Shown: positions 1 through 5,383, counted from the first letter of the stretch. The stretch: DNA of 9,572 nucleotides from an uncultured Lachnospiraceae bacterium (GCA_910585065.1 CAJUCG010000130.1:1-9572); one strand, 5' to 3'. The notes: generated from the sequence alone by a model not told the origin. Program-made: numbers and translations.

Positions 1-849
1 ATCCGAGAATACAATCGACTTAAAAAAGCAGAGTCGAGGAAAAGAGCAAAGCAAAAATGCCTTGGAATGTCAAATCCAGAGGAAATTGACCGGGAAAATT
101 GCGTAGAAGATAAGTCAATAACCAGTCAAGATTATGTCATTGACCAGTCAAGGACAAGTCAAGAAAAATGTCAAGGACAAGTCAATGACAGGTCAAGGAC
201 AAGTCAAGAAAAATGTCAAGGACAAGTCAATGACCAAGAAAAAGAGAAAGCGAAAGAAAAAGAAAGAGAAGAGAAAGAAAGAACCAAAGAAAGAGAAGAG
301 AAAGAAAAAGAAAGAGAAAAAGAAAAAGAAGATGATGTATCTTCTGACGAAGATACATTGTCCGTTTCGCTTCGCGAACCGGATTTTGAATTGTCAAAAA
401 AAATTGCATACCAGCGGATTATGGAGGACTATAATCGGACTTGTACCGCTCTTCCCTCCATCCGCGCAATAACAGAAGAGCGCAAGACACAGATTCGCGC
501 ACTGATGAATGGCATGGACAGAGATCGAATTCTGCCCGATAAGTCTGTGTATGAGCGACTACATAGCATTTTTCAAAACGCGCAGGATAGTGATTTTCTC
601 TCTGGGAGAGATGGGTGCTGGGCGGGATGTGCGTTTGACTGGCTGATAAAAAAGAAGAATGCCCTGAAAGTGCTGGAAGGCACCTATGCCAACAAGTCAG
701 GTAGAGCGCATCTTGCGGAAAAGAAATCAGCGAATCGTTTTACTGATTTTTCACAAAGGAACTATAGCGAGCAGGATTACAGGAAAATGGAGGAAGCACT
801 ATTGGGCAAGGATTGTCATAAATCACTCAACGGAGAGGAGGCAAGATGA
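1..849 (+). CDS. Phage replication initiator / replisome organizer (helicase-loader type), 5' partial
   Basis: The frame is open from base 1, so the gene begins before the window; the ATG at 67 is internal, preceded by 22 in-frame codons reading IREYNRLKKAESRKRAKQ and onward. That segment resembles the end of the N-terminal winged-helix region of phage replisome organizers. A low-complexity linker follows, with a tandem 15-residue repeat (SRTSQEKCQGQVNDR and a near copy) and a long Lys/Glu/Arg run. The C-terminal domain (about the last 145 residues) carries a pattern I recognise from these proteins: Y-N-x-x-C-x-x-L-P near its start and D-F-L-x-G-R...W-x-x-x-F-D-W-L-I...K-V-L-E-G-x-Y further on. 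Such proteins bind the phage origin and recruit the host DnaB-type helicase. The linker DNA holds an iteron array, a lambda O-like arrangement. The stop overlaps the next start (ATGA, 846-849), suggesting translational coupling. Assignment is by pattern, not by search. Confidence 0.8.
   Translation: MREYNRLKKAESRKRAKQKCLGMSNPEEIDRENCVEDKSITSQDYVIDQSRTSQEKCQGQVNDRSRTSQEKCQGQVNDQEKEKAKEKEREEKERTKEREEKEKEREKEKEDDVSSDEDTLSVSLREPDFELSKKIAYQRIMEDYNRTCTALPSIRAITEERKTQIRALMNGMDRDRILPDKSVYERLHSIFQNAQDSDFLSGRDGCWAGCAFDWLIKKKNALKVLEGTYANKSGRAHLAEKKSANRFTDFSQRNYSEQDYRKMEEALLGKDCHKSLNGEEAR
114..230 (+). repeat. Phased iteron array inside the replication gene; probable phage origin
   Basis: Eleven GTCAA boxes (the third is GTCAT) start at 114, 125, 136, 147, 158, 170, 181, 192, 203, 215 and 226, giving steps of 11,11,11,11,12,11,11,11,12,11. 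The period is about one DNA helical turn, so all boxes face the same side of the helix. An 11-base step is not a multiple of three, so the boxes fall in all reading frames and the protein sequence cannot explain the regularity. Origins lying within the initiator gene, with iterons followed by an A-rich stretch, are known for phage lambda (gene O) and several Firmicute phages. Origin function here is inferred. Confidence 0.75.
147..234 (+). repeat. Tandem 43-base direct repeat, 45-base period
   Basis: Bases 147-189 and 192-234 are identical over 43 bases. The 45-base period equals 15 codons and encodes SRTSQEKCQGQVNDR followed by SRTSQEKCQGQVNDQ. Each unit carries four GTCAA boxes, so the duplication enlarged the iteron array without breaking the reading frame or the helical phasing. 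Confidence 0.9.
236..332 (+). other. 97-base near-homopurine tract, candidate unwinding element
   Basis: Only three pyrimidines (C at 251, 284 and 285) occur in 97 bases; the rest is A and G, mostly A. It encodes the Lys/Glu/Arg-rich linker of the replication protein and lies directly after the iterons. In lambda the O-binding iterons are followed by a strand-asymmetric A-rich region that melts on initiation. A similar role here is inference. Such a tract could also form triplex DNA, or simply reflect a charged protein linker. Confidence 0.55.
335..358 (+). repeat. Perfect 10-bp inverted repeat, 4-base loop
   Basis: ATGTATCTTC (335-344) pairs exactly with GAAGATACAT (349-358) around a TGAC loop. 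It sits immediately downstream of the purine tract and could extrude as a hairpin in single-stranded DNA or form in mRNA. Its position beside the iterons makes an origin role (protein binding or primer start) possible but unproven. Confidence 0.7.
361..383 (+). repeat. Second inverted repeat beside the origin-like region
   Basis: TCCGTTTCGC (361-370) and GCGAACCGGA (374-383) are complementary in nine of ten positions around a TTC loop. It follows the 335-358 hairpin by two bases, so the two form a pair of adjacent stem-loops within the coding sequence. No T-run follows, so it is not a terminator. Confidence 0.5.
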
Positions 850-1211
850 ACGAAAAGCCAAGTGAGATGATTACAGCGTTTTTGGATTTTCTTGAAACAA
901 CCAAACGGGAGTATGAATCTGCATATGCTGCCGTAGGTGCGGAGGATAACAAGGTACAAACCTTTTTGCACGACATGGAATTTGCGAAGAATCGAGATGA
1001 GCGGAATCGGATCGCAACGAAGCTTCAAAATAGCCGTAAGACCAGGAGAAAAGCAAAGGATAAAGTGCAGCTTTATGAAAATACATATAATTTTTTCACT
1101 AGCAAGCAAAACCAGTCTTTGATTAAAACTTTAAGAAATCTGCAAAACGAACAAAACACTATGGAAAGATACTTGTTTGGCAAGCGAGAATTTAAAAATC
1201 GTGTAGACTAG
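846..1211 (+). CDS. Small charged helical phage protein, function unknown
   Basis: 121 residues. The start at 846 overlaps the stop of the replication gene as ATGA and is preceded by GGAGAGGAGG (832-841), so it is probably translationally coupled. The sequence is highly charged and looks alpha-helical throughout, with Lys/Arg/Glu-rich stretches typical of a coiled coil (roughly residues 45-75 and 90-110), and no Cys cluster, signal peptide or membrane segment. I recall similar unnamed proteins beside replication genes in Clostridia phages, but assign no function; a replication accessory or DNA-binding role would be a guess from position. The stop is TAG, and the same frame stays open for 20 more codons (to 1274), ending in a clamp-binding-like motif. 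Confidence 0.75.
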   Translation: MNEKPSEMITAFLDFLETTKREYESAYAAVGAEDNKVQTFLHDMEFAKNRDERNRIATKLQNSRKTRRKAKDKVQLYENTYNFFTSKQNQSLIKTLRNLQNEQNTMERYLFGKREFKNRVD

Positions 1212-1274
1212 AAAGGGGTATTGAAGTGCGGAAAAGTAGTTCAGCAGATGAGCATATTTGATATTTTGCCATAA
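1212..1274 (+). other. Short open stretch in frame with the upstream gene, ending QQMSIFDILP
   Basis: After the TAG at 1209-1211 the frame continues with 20 sense codons to TAA at 1272-1274, ending QQMSIFDILP. A separate start could be TTG 1221, too close to AAAGGGG (1212-1218), or ATG 1248 (eight codons only). A GTG at 1226 has good spacing from AAAGGGG but reads another frame, stopping after 11 codons. QMSIF resembles the bacterial sliding-clamp-binding consensus QL(S/D)LF. It may be a readthrough tail, a piece lost by a nonsense mutation, a mini-gene or chance. Confidence 0.3.
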
Positions 1275-1304
1275 TATAGCTAGAGCGAAAGGAACATATA
1301 ACGG

Positions 1305-2152
1305 ATGAATGCAATAATGAAATATCCGGGTAGTAAATGGTCAATTGCCGATTGGATTATTCGCTTTTTTCCAGAGCATCATAGTTATCTGGAACCATTT
1401 TTCGGAAGCGGAGCGGTCTTCTTTAATAAGCCGCGTTCAGACATAGAAACAATAAATGATTTGGATGGGAATGTAGTAAATCTTTTCGAATGCATCCGTA
1501 CCGATCCAGAACGCTTGACCAGAAAAATTTATTTAACCCCCTATGCGAGAGAGATTTTTGATAAGGCTTTTTGCGAAGAACCCGAAGAACCATTTGAAAA
1601 AGCATTGAATTTTTATATTCGGTTAAATATGGGGCATGGATTTCGGACAAATGGAGAAAAAGTTGGGTGGAAGAATGATGTGCAAGGACGAGAAAGATCT
1701 ATGCATCTCTGGACTGGTGTAATTTACCAGAAAAGATTATGCAGGCTGCCGAAAGGCTTCGGGGTGTGCAGATAGAGAATCGTCCGGCAACAGAGTTGAA
1801 TTCAAAGTTTAACTTTAAGAATGTGCTAATCTATTGTGATCCACCATATATGCTGAGTACCTGGTATGGAAAACAGTATCGTCATGAGATGGATGCAAAA
1901 GCCCATGAAGAACTGCTCGCGATCCTGCGAAAGCACAAGGGCATTGTTGTTATCAGCGGATATGAAACAAAATTATATGATACTATGCTTGCGGAATGGA
2001 ATCGTTTCGAAACAACCGCATATTCACAGGTATGTTCCAAGAAAAAGGAGATTATTTGGATGAATTGTGATCCACCTACAAAGCAAATGTCCTTTAAAGA
2101 TTATAAAGGTACGACATTTAGTTTATATGGGGCAGGAAAAACAAATGGATGA
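1305..2152 (+). pseudogene. Dam-type (D12 class) adenine-N6 DNA methyltransferase, frameshifted
   Basis: The reading lies in two frames. The first (ATG 1305, AAAGG upstream at 1288-1292) has the family N-terminus: KYPGSK at residues 6-11, the AdoMet-binding motif EPFFGSGAVFF (30-40) and INDLDGN. The second frame is open from 1679 and carries CDPPY, the catalytic motif IV (DPPY at 1838-1849), then the C-terminal region. Family homology appears to switch frame near 1693-1696. If the AAA at 1693-1695 had one more A, the protein would read GREKIYASLDWCNLPEKI without a break and be about 282 residues, normal for Dam. The second part has no convincing ribosome binding site before its first ATG (1739), so a working two-part enzyme is unlikely. 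Intact Dam enzymes methylate adenine in short sites such as GATC, here perhaps for anti-restriction. A sequencing error is possible. The 3' end overlaps the next gene by eight bases. Confidence 0.85.
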
Positions 2153-3044
2153 ACAGTTGAATATATTTGATATGACAAGACCAACATTCCAGATAGACAA
2201 GCCTATTCGTTTGATAGAGTTATTTGCAGGAGTTGGCAGTCAGGCAATGGCATTGCGGGATTTGGGTGCAAATTTTGATCATTACAGAGTAATTGAATTT
2301 GACCGATTTGCAATTGCAAGTTATAATGCAATTCATAGTACAAATTTTAAACCGATGGATATTTGCAATGTGAACGGTATCGATTTAGGAATTTCTGATA
2401 CGGATAAATTCTGCTACATAATGACATACTCGTTTCCCTGCCAAGATCTTTCTATGGCTGGCAAACAAAAAGGTATGACAAAAGGCAGTGGTACAAGGTC
2501 GGGCTTATTATGGGAGGTTGAAAGACTGCTGAATGAATGTCGCGAACTTCCGCAAGTGCTGTTAATGGAAAACGTTCCACAAGTTCATTCAAAGGTCAAT
2601 ATGCCCGATTTTCAGAAATGGATTGATTTTCTTGAAAGTAAGGGATATTCGAACTACTGGCAAGATTTGAACGCTAAAGATTATGGCGTGGCGCAGAATC
2701 GTAACCGCTGTTTTATGGTTAGTCTATTGGGAGAATGGAATTACAAATTTCCTCAACCAATATCGCTGAAAAAGACAATGAAAAATTACTTGGAAGATGA
2801 AGTGAATGAAAAATTTTACATAAATACAGCAAAGGCACAGAAGTTAATACAACAACTTATTGAAAACGGAACAGTAAAGGGTGGTGTGCTATATCCGAAT
2901 TGTAATGATAAAGAGCCGGTTGATTTGACTATAAATAATCCAAATAAAAAAACAGTAAGTAACTGCATCACAGCAAAAGATTATAGTATATCAAATCAAA
3001 AATCGATAGGAAATGGAGTGGTGGAATGGAAAGAGCAATCTTAA
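2145..3044 (+). CDS. Cytosine-5 DNA methyltransferase, catalytic part (motifs I-VIII)
   Basis: 299 residues from ATG 2145, chosen because AGGA (2134-2137) precedes it at normal spacing and it overlaps the upstream stop; an upstream ATG at 2067 lies inside the adenine methyltransferase. AdoMet motif I is LIELFAGVGSQ (residues 23-33); the catalytic PCQ has Cys99 (codon 2439); motif VI is ENV (142-144); motif VIII is QNRNR (184-188). Motifs IX and X are absent and are supplied by the next frame. The C-terminus begins a repeated recognition-like module (SNCIT, 272-276). The N-terminus, EQLNIFD, resembles a sliding-clamp-binding motif. The enzyme would transfer a methyl group from AdoMet to C5 of cytosine in phage DNA. 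The AquI methyltransferase is a known natural split at a comparable point. Confidence 0.85.
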   Translation: MDEQLNIFDMTRPTFQIDKPIRLIELFAGVGSQAMALRDLGANFDHYRVIEFDRFAIASYNAIHSTNFKPMDICNVNGIDLGISDTDKFCYIMTYSFPCQDLSMAGKQKGMTKGSGTRSGLLWEVERLLNECRELPQVLLMENVPQVHSKVNMPDFQKWIDFLESKGYSNYWQDLNAKDYGVAQNRNRCFMVSLLGEWNYKFPQPISLKKTMKNYLEDEVNEKFYINTAKAQKLIQQLIENGTVKGGVLYPNCNDKEPVDLTINNPNKKTVSNCITAKDYSISNQKSIGNGVVEWKEQS

Positions 3045-3835
3045 CACCAAAGAGAACAGAATACGGAAAGTCTATACGGAAAGCATACGAAAGCGGAAAA
3101 ATCAAAGAAAGCAGACATAATATGACCGAACTTGAGCCAAGAACTGACGGAATTTCGAATACGATAACAACAGTTCAAAAGGATAATTTATTGATTGAAA
3201 GACAACATGATTTGGCAATGATGGAAACGAAAGAAAAACGATTAGGCAATATTTATGGTATTGACGGCGGGAACTATGCGGGGAATGTGTATGATGAAGA
3301 AATGTTATCCCCAACAATACGAACATATCAGGGCGGGAATCAGCAGCCTATGATAGTTGCCATGCGTGGCAGAAATCCCGATAACCCGTCAGACAGAACG
3401 GCGGGAAGTCCGACAGAACAGAGGTTGGAGCCGAACAGTCAAGGTATCTGCAATACGCTGACGAGCGTGCAGAAAGACAATATGGTATTGGAAAATGTTT
3501 TCGATCTATACAACCAAAAGCTACGAGAAGATGAGTGCTGCGGAACAATAACCGCTAATGGAAACACATCATCTACTCATTGCGGAACTTTTGGTGTTAT
3601 AGAGAAATACAATCAATACCGCATACGCAAATTAACACCCTTGGAATGTTGGCGGATTATGGGATTTTTAGACGAGGATTTCCATAGGGCAGAGGAAGTA
3701 AACAGCAATTCACAACTATATAAGCAAGCAGGAAATAGTATAGTTAAGAATGTTTTAATGGCGATTTTCGGGCAGATGATACCTAATCAAGGTGAATCAA
3801 AAATAAAAAAGATTGGGGGATATAATGGAAATTAA
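3026..3835 (+). CDS. Cytosine-5 DNA methyltransferase, recognition part with motifs IX and X
   Basis: 269 residues, overlapping the catalytic part by 19 bases in the -1 frame. GGAG at 3015-3018 lies seven bases before ATG 3026, so independent translation is plausible. The C-terminal 75 residues hold motif IX (YRIRKLTPLECWRIMGF, 198-214) and motif X (QLYKQAGNSIVKNVL, 230-244), which complete a C5 methyltransferase fold. The first 190 residues form a variable region of repeated modules with T-(I/L)-T type cores at 45-48, 96-99, 143-146 and 173-176. Such TL dipeptide cores mark target-recognition domains in this family, so more than one DNA site may be recognised. The split falls at a module boundary. 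Either this is a two-subunit enzyme or a one-base deletion broke a protein of about 565 residues; the good ribosome site favours the former. Confidence 0.8.
   Translation: MERAILTPKRTEYGKSIRKAYESGKIKESRHNMTELEPRTDGISNTITTVQKDNLLIERQHDLAMMETKEKRLGNIYGIDGGNYAGNVYDEEMLSPTIRTYQGGNQQPMIVAMRGRNPDNPSDRTAGSPTEQRLEPNSQGICNTLTSVQKDNMVLENVFDLYNQKLREDECCGTITANGNTSSTHCGTFGVIEKYNQYRIRKLTPLECWRIMGFLDEDFHRAEEVNSNSQLYKQAGNSIVKNVLMAIFGQMIPNQGESKIKKIGGYNGN
3128..3493 (+). repeat. Duplicated recognition-like module in the methyltransferase
   Basis: Residues 35-58 and 133-156 of the second methyltransferase part (bases 3128-3199 and 3422-3493) match at 14 of 24 positions, including N-T-(I/L)-T-x-V-Q-K-D-N. Weaker relatives occur at residues 91-112 and 168-193, and at the end of the first part (NCITAKDYS). 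The repetition is at protein level; the DNA has diverged, so the duplication is old rather than a fresh tandem copy. Confidence 0.7.
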
Positions 3836-4178
3836 GAAAGCGATTGAATGGCTAAAAGCGATAAGTGCAACACAAAATGATAGTCCACATAAAAATAGCC
3901 TTTCAGACAGGAAAGAAGCGTTGTACATGGCAATTGTGGCAATTGAGGAACTTGAACAGTACCGGGAAATCGGTTCAATCAAGGAATGTCGGGAGGCAAG
4001 GGAAAGGCAGAAGAGTAAGAAACCAAAGGGCATAAACAAAGTGGATGAAGATACCGTTTACATGGAGTGTACTAATTGTGGTTTGACTACTGTTTTATAT
4101 AGTGGAATGGAACCAGATTATTGTCCGAAATGCGGACAGGCAATTGATTGGAGCAGGGATGATGGAGGCGAGGAATGA
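3825..4178 (+). CDS. Small zinc-ribbon protein, function unknown
   Basis: 117 residues from ATG 3825, preceded by GGGGGA at 3815-3820; a TTG at 3813 in the same frame is a less likely start because it lies within that region. The first 60 residues look helical (a region rich in E/A/I around MAIVAIEELEQYREIG), then a basic stretch KSKKPKG. The C-terminus has two CxxC pairs, CTNC and CPKC, about 18 residues apart, the spacing of a zinc ribbon. It overlaps the methyltransferase stop by 11 bases and its own stop overlaps the next start as ATGA. Proteins of this shape are common in Firmicute prophage accessory blocks. Zinc binding is likely; a role in DNA or RNA binding is only inferred. Confidence 0.8.
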   Translation: MEIKKAIEWLKAISATQNDSPHKNSLSDRKEALYMAIVAIEELEQYREIGSIKECREARERQKSKKPKGINKVDEDTVYMECTNCGLTTVLYSGMEPDYCPKCGQAIDWSRDDGGEE

Positions 4179-4558
4179 GTAAATCCATTTTAGTAGTTAG
4201 CACACCGGAAGACTGCGATTATTGCCGGTTTTACCCAATAGACAATTACTGCGAAGCTATAGGGCATAATTTGCATAGAAGCGTCGAAAAAGGAAGACCC
4301 CATTATTGCCCGCTCATCGATATGCCAGAAGAAATTTCGATAGAACTTTTAGAAGAGGCGTTGAAACGCGATAACGCAACAGAGAGGGCAGAAATTCGAA
4401 AAAAGAGAATCCAAGAAATGGAAAGGATTCAAGAGTTAAAAAGCGAGATAAATAGCAAGTTAAGTGAGCCGGGAATTAGGGAGATTATTGATAGCCTGCC
4501 GGAAGCAAAGGCGAAAGATCTTTTGAAAGACATATTGATAACAGACAAAAAATTGTAA
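4175..4558 (+). CDS. Small cysteine-cluster phage protein, function unknown
   Basis: 127 residues; ATG 4175 follows GGCGAGGA and overlaps the upstream stop. Cysteines at 14, 17, 26 and 45 (CDYC...YC...YCP) form a possible single zinc site near the N-terminus, in a pattern I recall from small unnamed Clostridia phage proteins. The remainder from about residue 53 is strongly charged and likely forms a long helix or coiled coil (EELLEEALKRDNATERAEIRK region). No catalytic motif is recognised. It is the last gene of the coupled accessory block and is followed by a hairpin-containing gap. Confidence 0.75.
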   Translation: MSKSILVVSTPEDCDYCRFYPIDNYCEAIGHNLHRSVEKGRPHYCPLIDMPEEISIELLEEALKRDNATERAEIRKKRIQEMERIQELKSEINSKLSEPGIREIIDSLPEAKAKDLLKDILITDKKL

Positions 4559-4584
4559 AAAATTCAGTAGAATATCTGGAAAGG

Positions 4585-4612
4585 AAGGGAACGGACGGCC
4601 ATCCGTCCCCTT
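4585..4612 (+). other. Hairpin after the accessory block
   Basis: GGACGG (4593-4598) pairs with CCGTCC (4603-4608) around CCAT, and AAGG (4585-4588) with CCTT (4609-4612) across a four-base bulge. No T-run follows, so it is not a standard intrinsic terminator. It may be a processing or attenuation structure. The rest of the 4559-4683 gap shows nothing else except the ribosome site of the next gene. Confidence 0.45.
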
Positions 4613-4683
4613 CAGGCATTTCATAAAGACGAACCCATATCTATCATAACAGAGTCAATGTTATAAATCAAGGGGGTAGATGG

Positions 4684-5151
4684 ATGTCGGAACCAAGAAT
4701 GTTAGATCCAGAAGAGGGAAAACTACTGAGAGATATTGACTTTCAAATTCTTATGCGTAAGGAAAAAATTAGAGATTATCAAAAGAGCATTGAAAAAATA
4801 AAGAGAATGTCAGGAATGAACGGTCCATCGGGAATGAGTAGTGTAGATTATTCGGGATTGCCCCGTGCGAAATTTTCTCACGCGAATTTTCCAGATGCAC
4901 TTGCATCCATCGCAAAAATTGAGGAGCATATGGAAAGAGAGAAAGAACGGACAAGGGAGCTTATTAGGCGGAAAAGAAAATTGATAGAGGCAGCAGAACG
5001 ATTAGAAGGTACGGAACAACTGGTGTTTGTTTATCGTGTGCTATATAAAATGACACAGGAGGAAGCAGCAAGTACAATTGGAATATCTACTCGACAACTA
5101 CAACGAGTAGAACAAAAAATGAAAGAGGAAACATATCTCTTCGAGATATAA
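4684..5151 (+). CDS. DUF1492-like / sigma-region-4-like phage late regulator
   Basis: 155 residues from ATG 4684; AGGGGG at 4671-4676 is a good ribosome site seven bases upstream. Layout: an N-terminal helical part with a basic run (residues 24-42), a Gly/Ser/Pro linker (43-60), a long charged helix (75-108), then a helix-turn-helix MTQEEAASTIGISTRQLQRV (123-142). This order (two helices, KR-rich linker helix, Y-R-V-L then HTH) matches DUF1492 proteins and resembles ArpU/RinA-type regulators that turn on phage packaging and structural genes. Its position just before the recombinase and terminase genes fits that role. Candidate binding sites are the repeats at 5161-5195 and 5244-5298. Family assignment is from recall of the pattern; target genes are inferred. 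Confidence 0.75.
   Translation: MSEPRMLDPEEGKLLRDIDFQILMRKEKIRDYQKSIEKIKRMSGMNGPSGMSSVDYSGLPRAKFSHANFPDALASIAKIEEHMEREKERTRELIRRKRKLIEAAERLEGTEQLVFVYRVLYKMTQEEAASTIGISTRQLQRVEQKMKEETYLFEI
5086..5111 (+). repeat. 8-bp inverted repeat inside the regulator gene
   Basis: TCTACTCG (5086-5093) is the exact reverse complement of CGAGTAGA (5104-5111), with a 10-base spacer. It lies in the codons for the recognition helix of the helix-turn-helix. It could be an operator-like dyad or an mRNA hairpin, or arise by chance. Confidence 0.45.
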
Positions 5152-5166
5152 AAGAGAAAATTTTTT
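5133..5166 (+). terminator. Weak candidate terminator at the regulator stop
   Basis: ATATCTC (5133-5139) and GAGATAT (5143-5149) form a perfect 7-bp stem with a TTC loop, overlapping the last codons. A TTTTTT run follows only after an 11-base purine spacer (5161-5166), and the stem is A/T-rich, so termination would be partial at best. Confidence 0.3.
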
Positions 5167-5195
5167 GAACGATTTTTTGTTTATTTTTTTGAACG
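5161..5195 (+). repeat. Two TTTTTTGAACG direct repeats
   Basis: TTTTTTGAACG occurs at 5161-5171 and 5185-5195, a 24-base step, followed by a further T-run and GAGGGGCG. The T-tracts recur at near-helical intervals and would bend the DNA. They lie about 115-150 bases before the 5310 promoter, suitable for an upstream activating region. Confidence 0.6.
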
Positions 5196-5243
5196 TTTTT
5201 TTGAGGGGCGAAAACAAAGAGAAACCAGCAAAATCAAGGGTTT

Positions 5244-5298
5244 ATGTCAAAGAATCATGTCGTGTTTTATGTCGTAAAATATGTCGTGGAAATGTCGT
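5244..5298 (+). repeat. ATGTCGT box array upstream of the recombinase promoter
   Basis: ATGTC begins at 5244, 5257, 5269, 5281 and 5292 (steps 13, 12, 12, 11). The last four are full ATGTCGT and the first is ATGTCAA. They are direct repeats with a near-helical period, ending at the -35 region of the promoter at 5287-5315. This is the arrangement expected for cooperative binding of a regulator, possibly the DUF1492-like protein encoded just upstream. No protein partner is shown by the sequence. Confidence 0.75.
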
Positions 5299-5315
5299 GT
5301 AGATTGTGCTATAAT
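5287..5315 (+). promoter_or_regulatory. Extended -10 sigma-70-type promoter
   Basis: TATAAT at 5310-5315 is a perfect -10 hexamer and is preceded by TG at 5307-5308 (TGCTATAAT), an extended -10. The -35 position 17 bases upstream is TGGAAA (5287-5292), a 4 of 6 match, and overlaps the last ATGTCGT boxes. A weak -35 covered by repeats suggests regulation by an activator or repressor. Transcription would begin near 5322 and read into the recombinase gene at 5384. Confidence 0.7.
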
Positions 5316-5383
5316 GGTTATTAGCGAGAAGTGCGCAAAGCAGTATACAGAAGAACATTTTTGAATACTGGGAGGGATGCTAG

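Noticed and set aside
114..234. CRISPR-like repeat array
   Set aside because: Units are 5-7 bases at an 11-base step with no unique spacers of 25-40 bases, and they lie within a coding sequence; iterons fit better.
134..472. A 112-codon plus-strand frame rich in Lys
   Set aside because: It is a shadow of the replication gene created by the repeats and the purine tract; the true frame is open from base 1 and has recognisable C-terminal homology.
816..1109. Minus-strand frames opposite the small charged protein
   Set aside because: The plus-strand gene is coupled to its upstream neighbour and has a strong ribosome site; the antisense frames have neither.
1693..1699. Programmed -1 frameshift in the adenine methyltransferase
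   Set aside because: The sequence around the frame change (GAGAAAGATC) does not match a canonical X-XXY-YYZ slippery site and no strong downstream structure was seen.
2067..2144. Upstream extension of the cytosine methyltransferase to ATG 2067
   Set aside because: It would overlap the Dam-type reading for 86 bases and adds non-family sequence; ATG 2145 has a suitable ribosome site.
4585..4612. Intrinsic terminator after 4558
   Set aside because: The hairpin is G/C-rich but is followed by CAGGCATTTC, not a T-run, so it is listed only as a hairpin.
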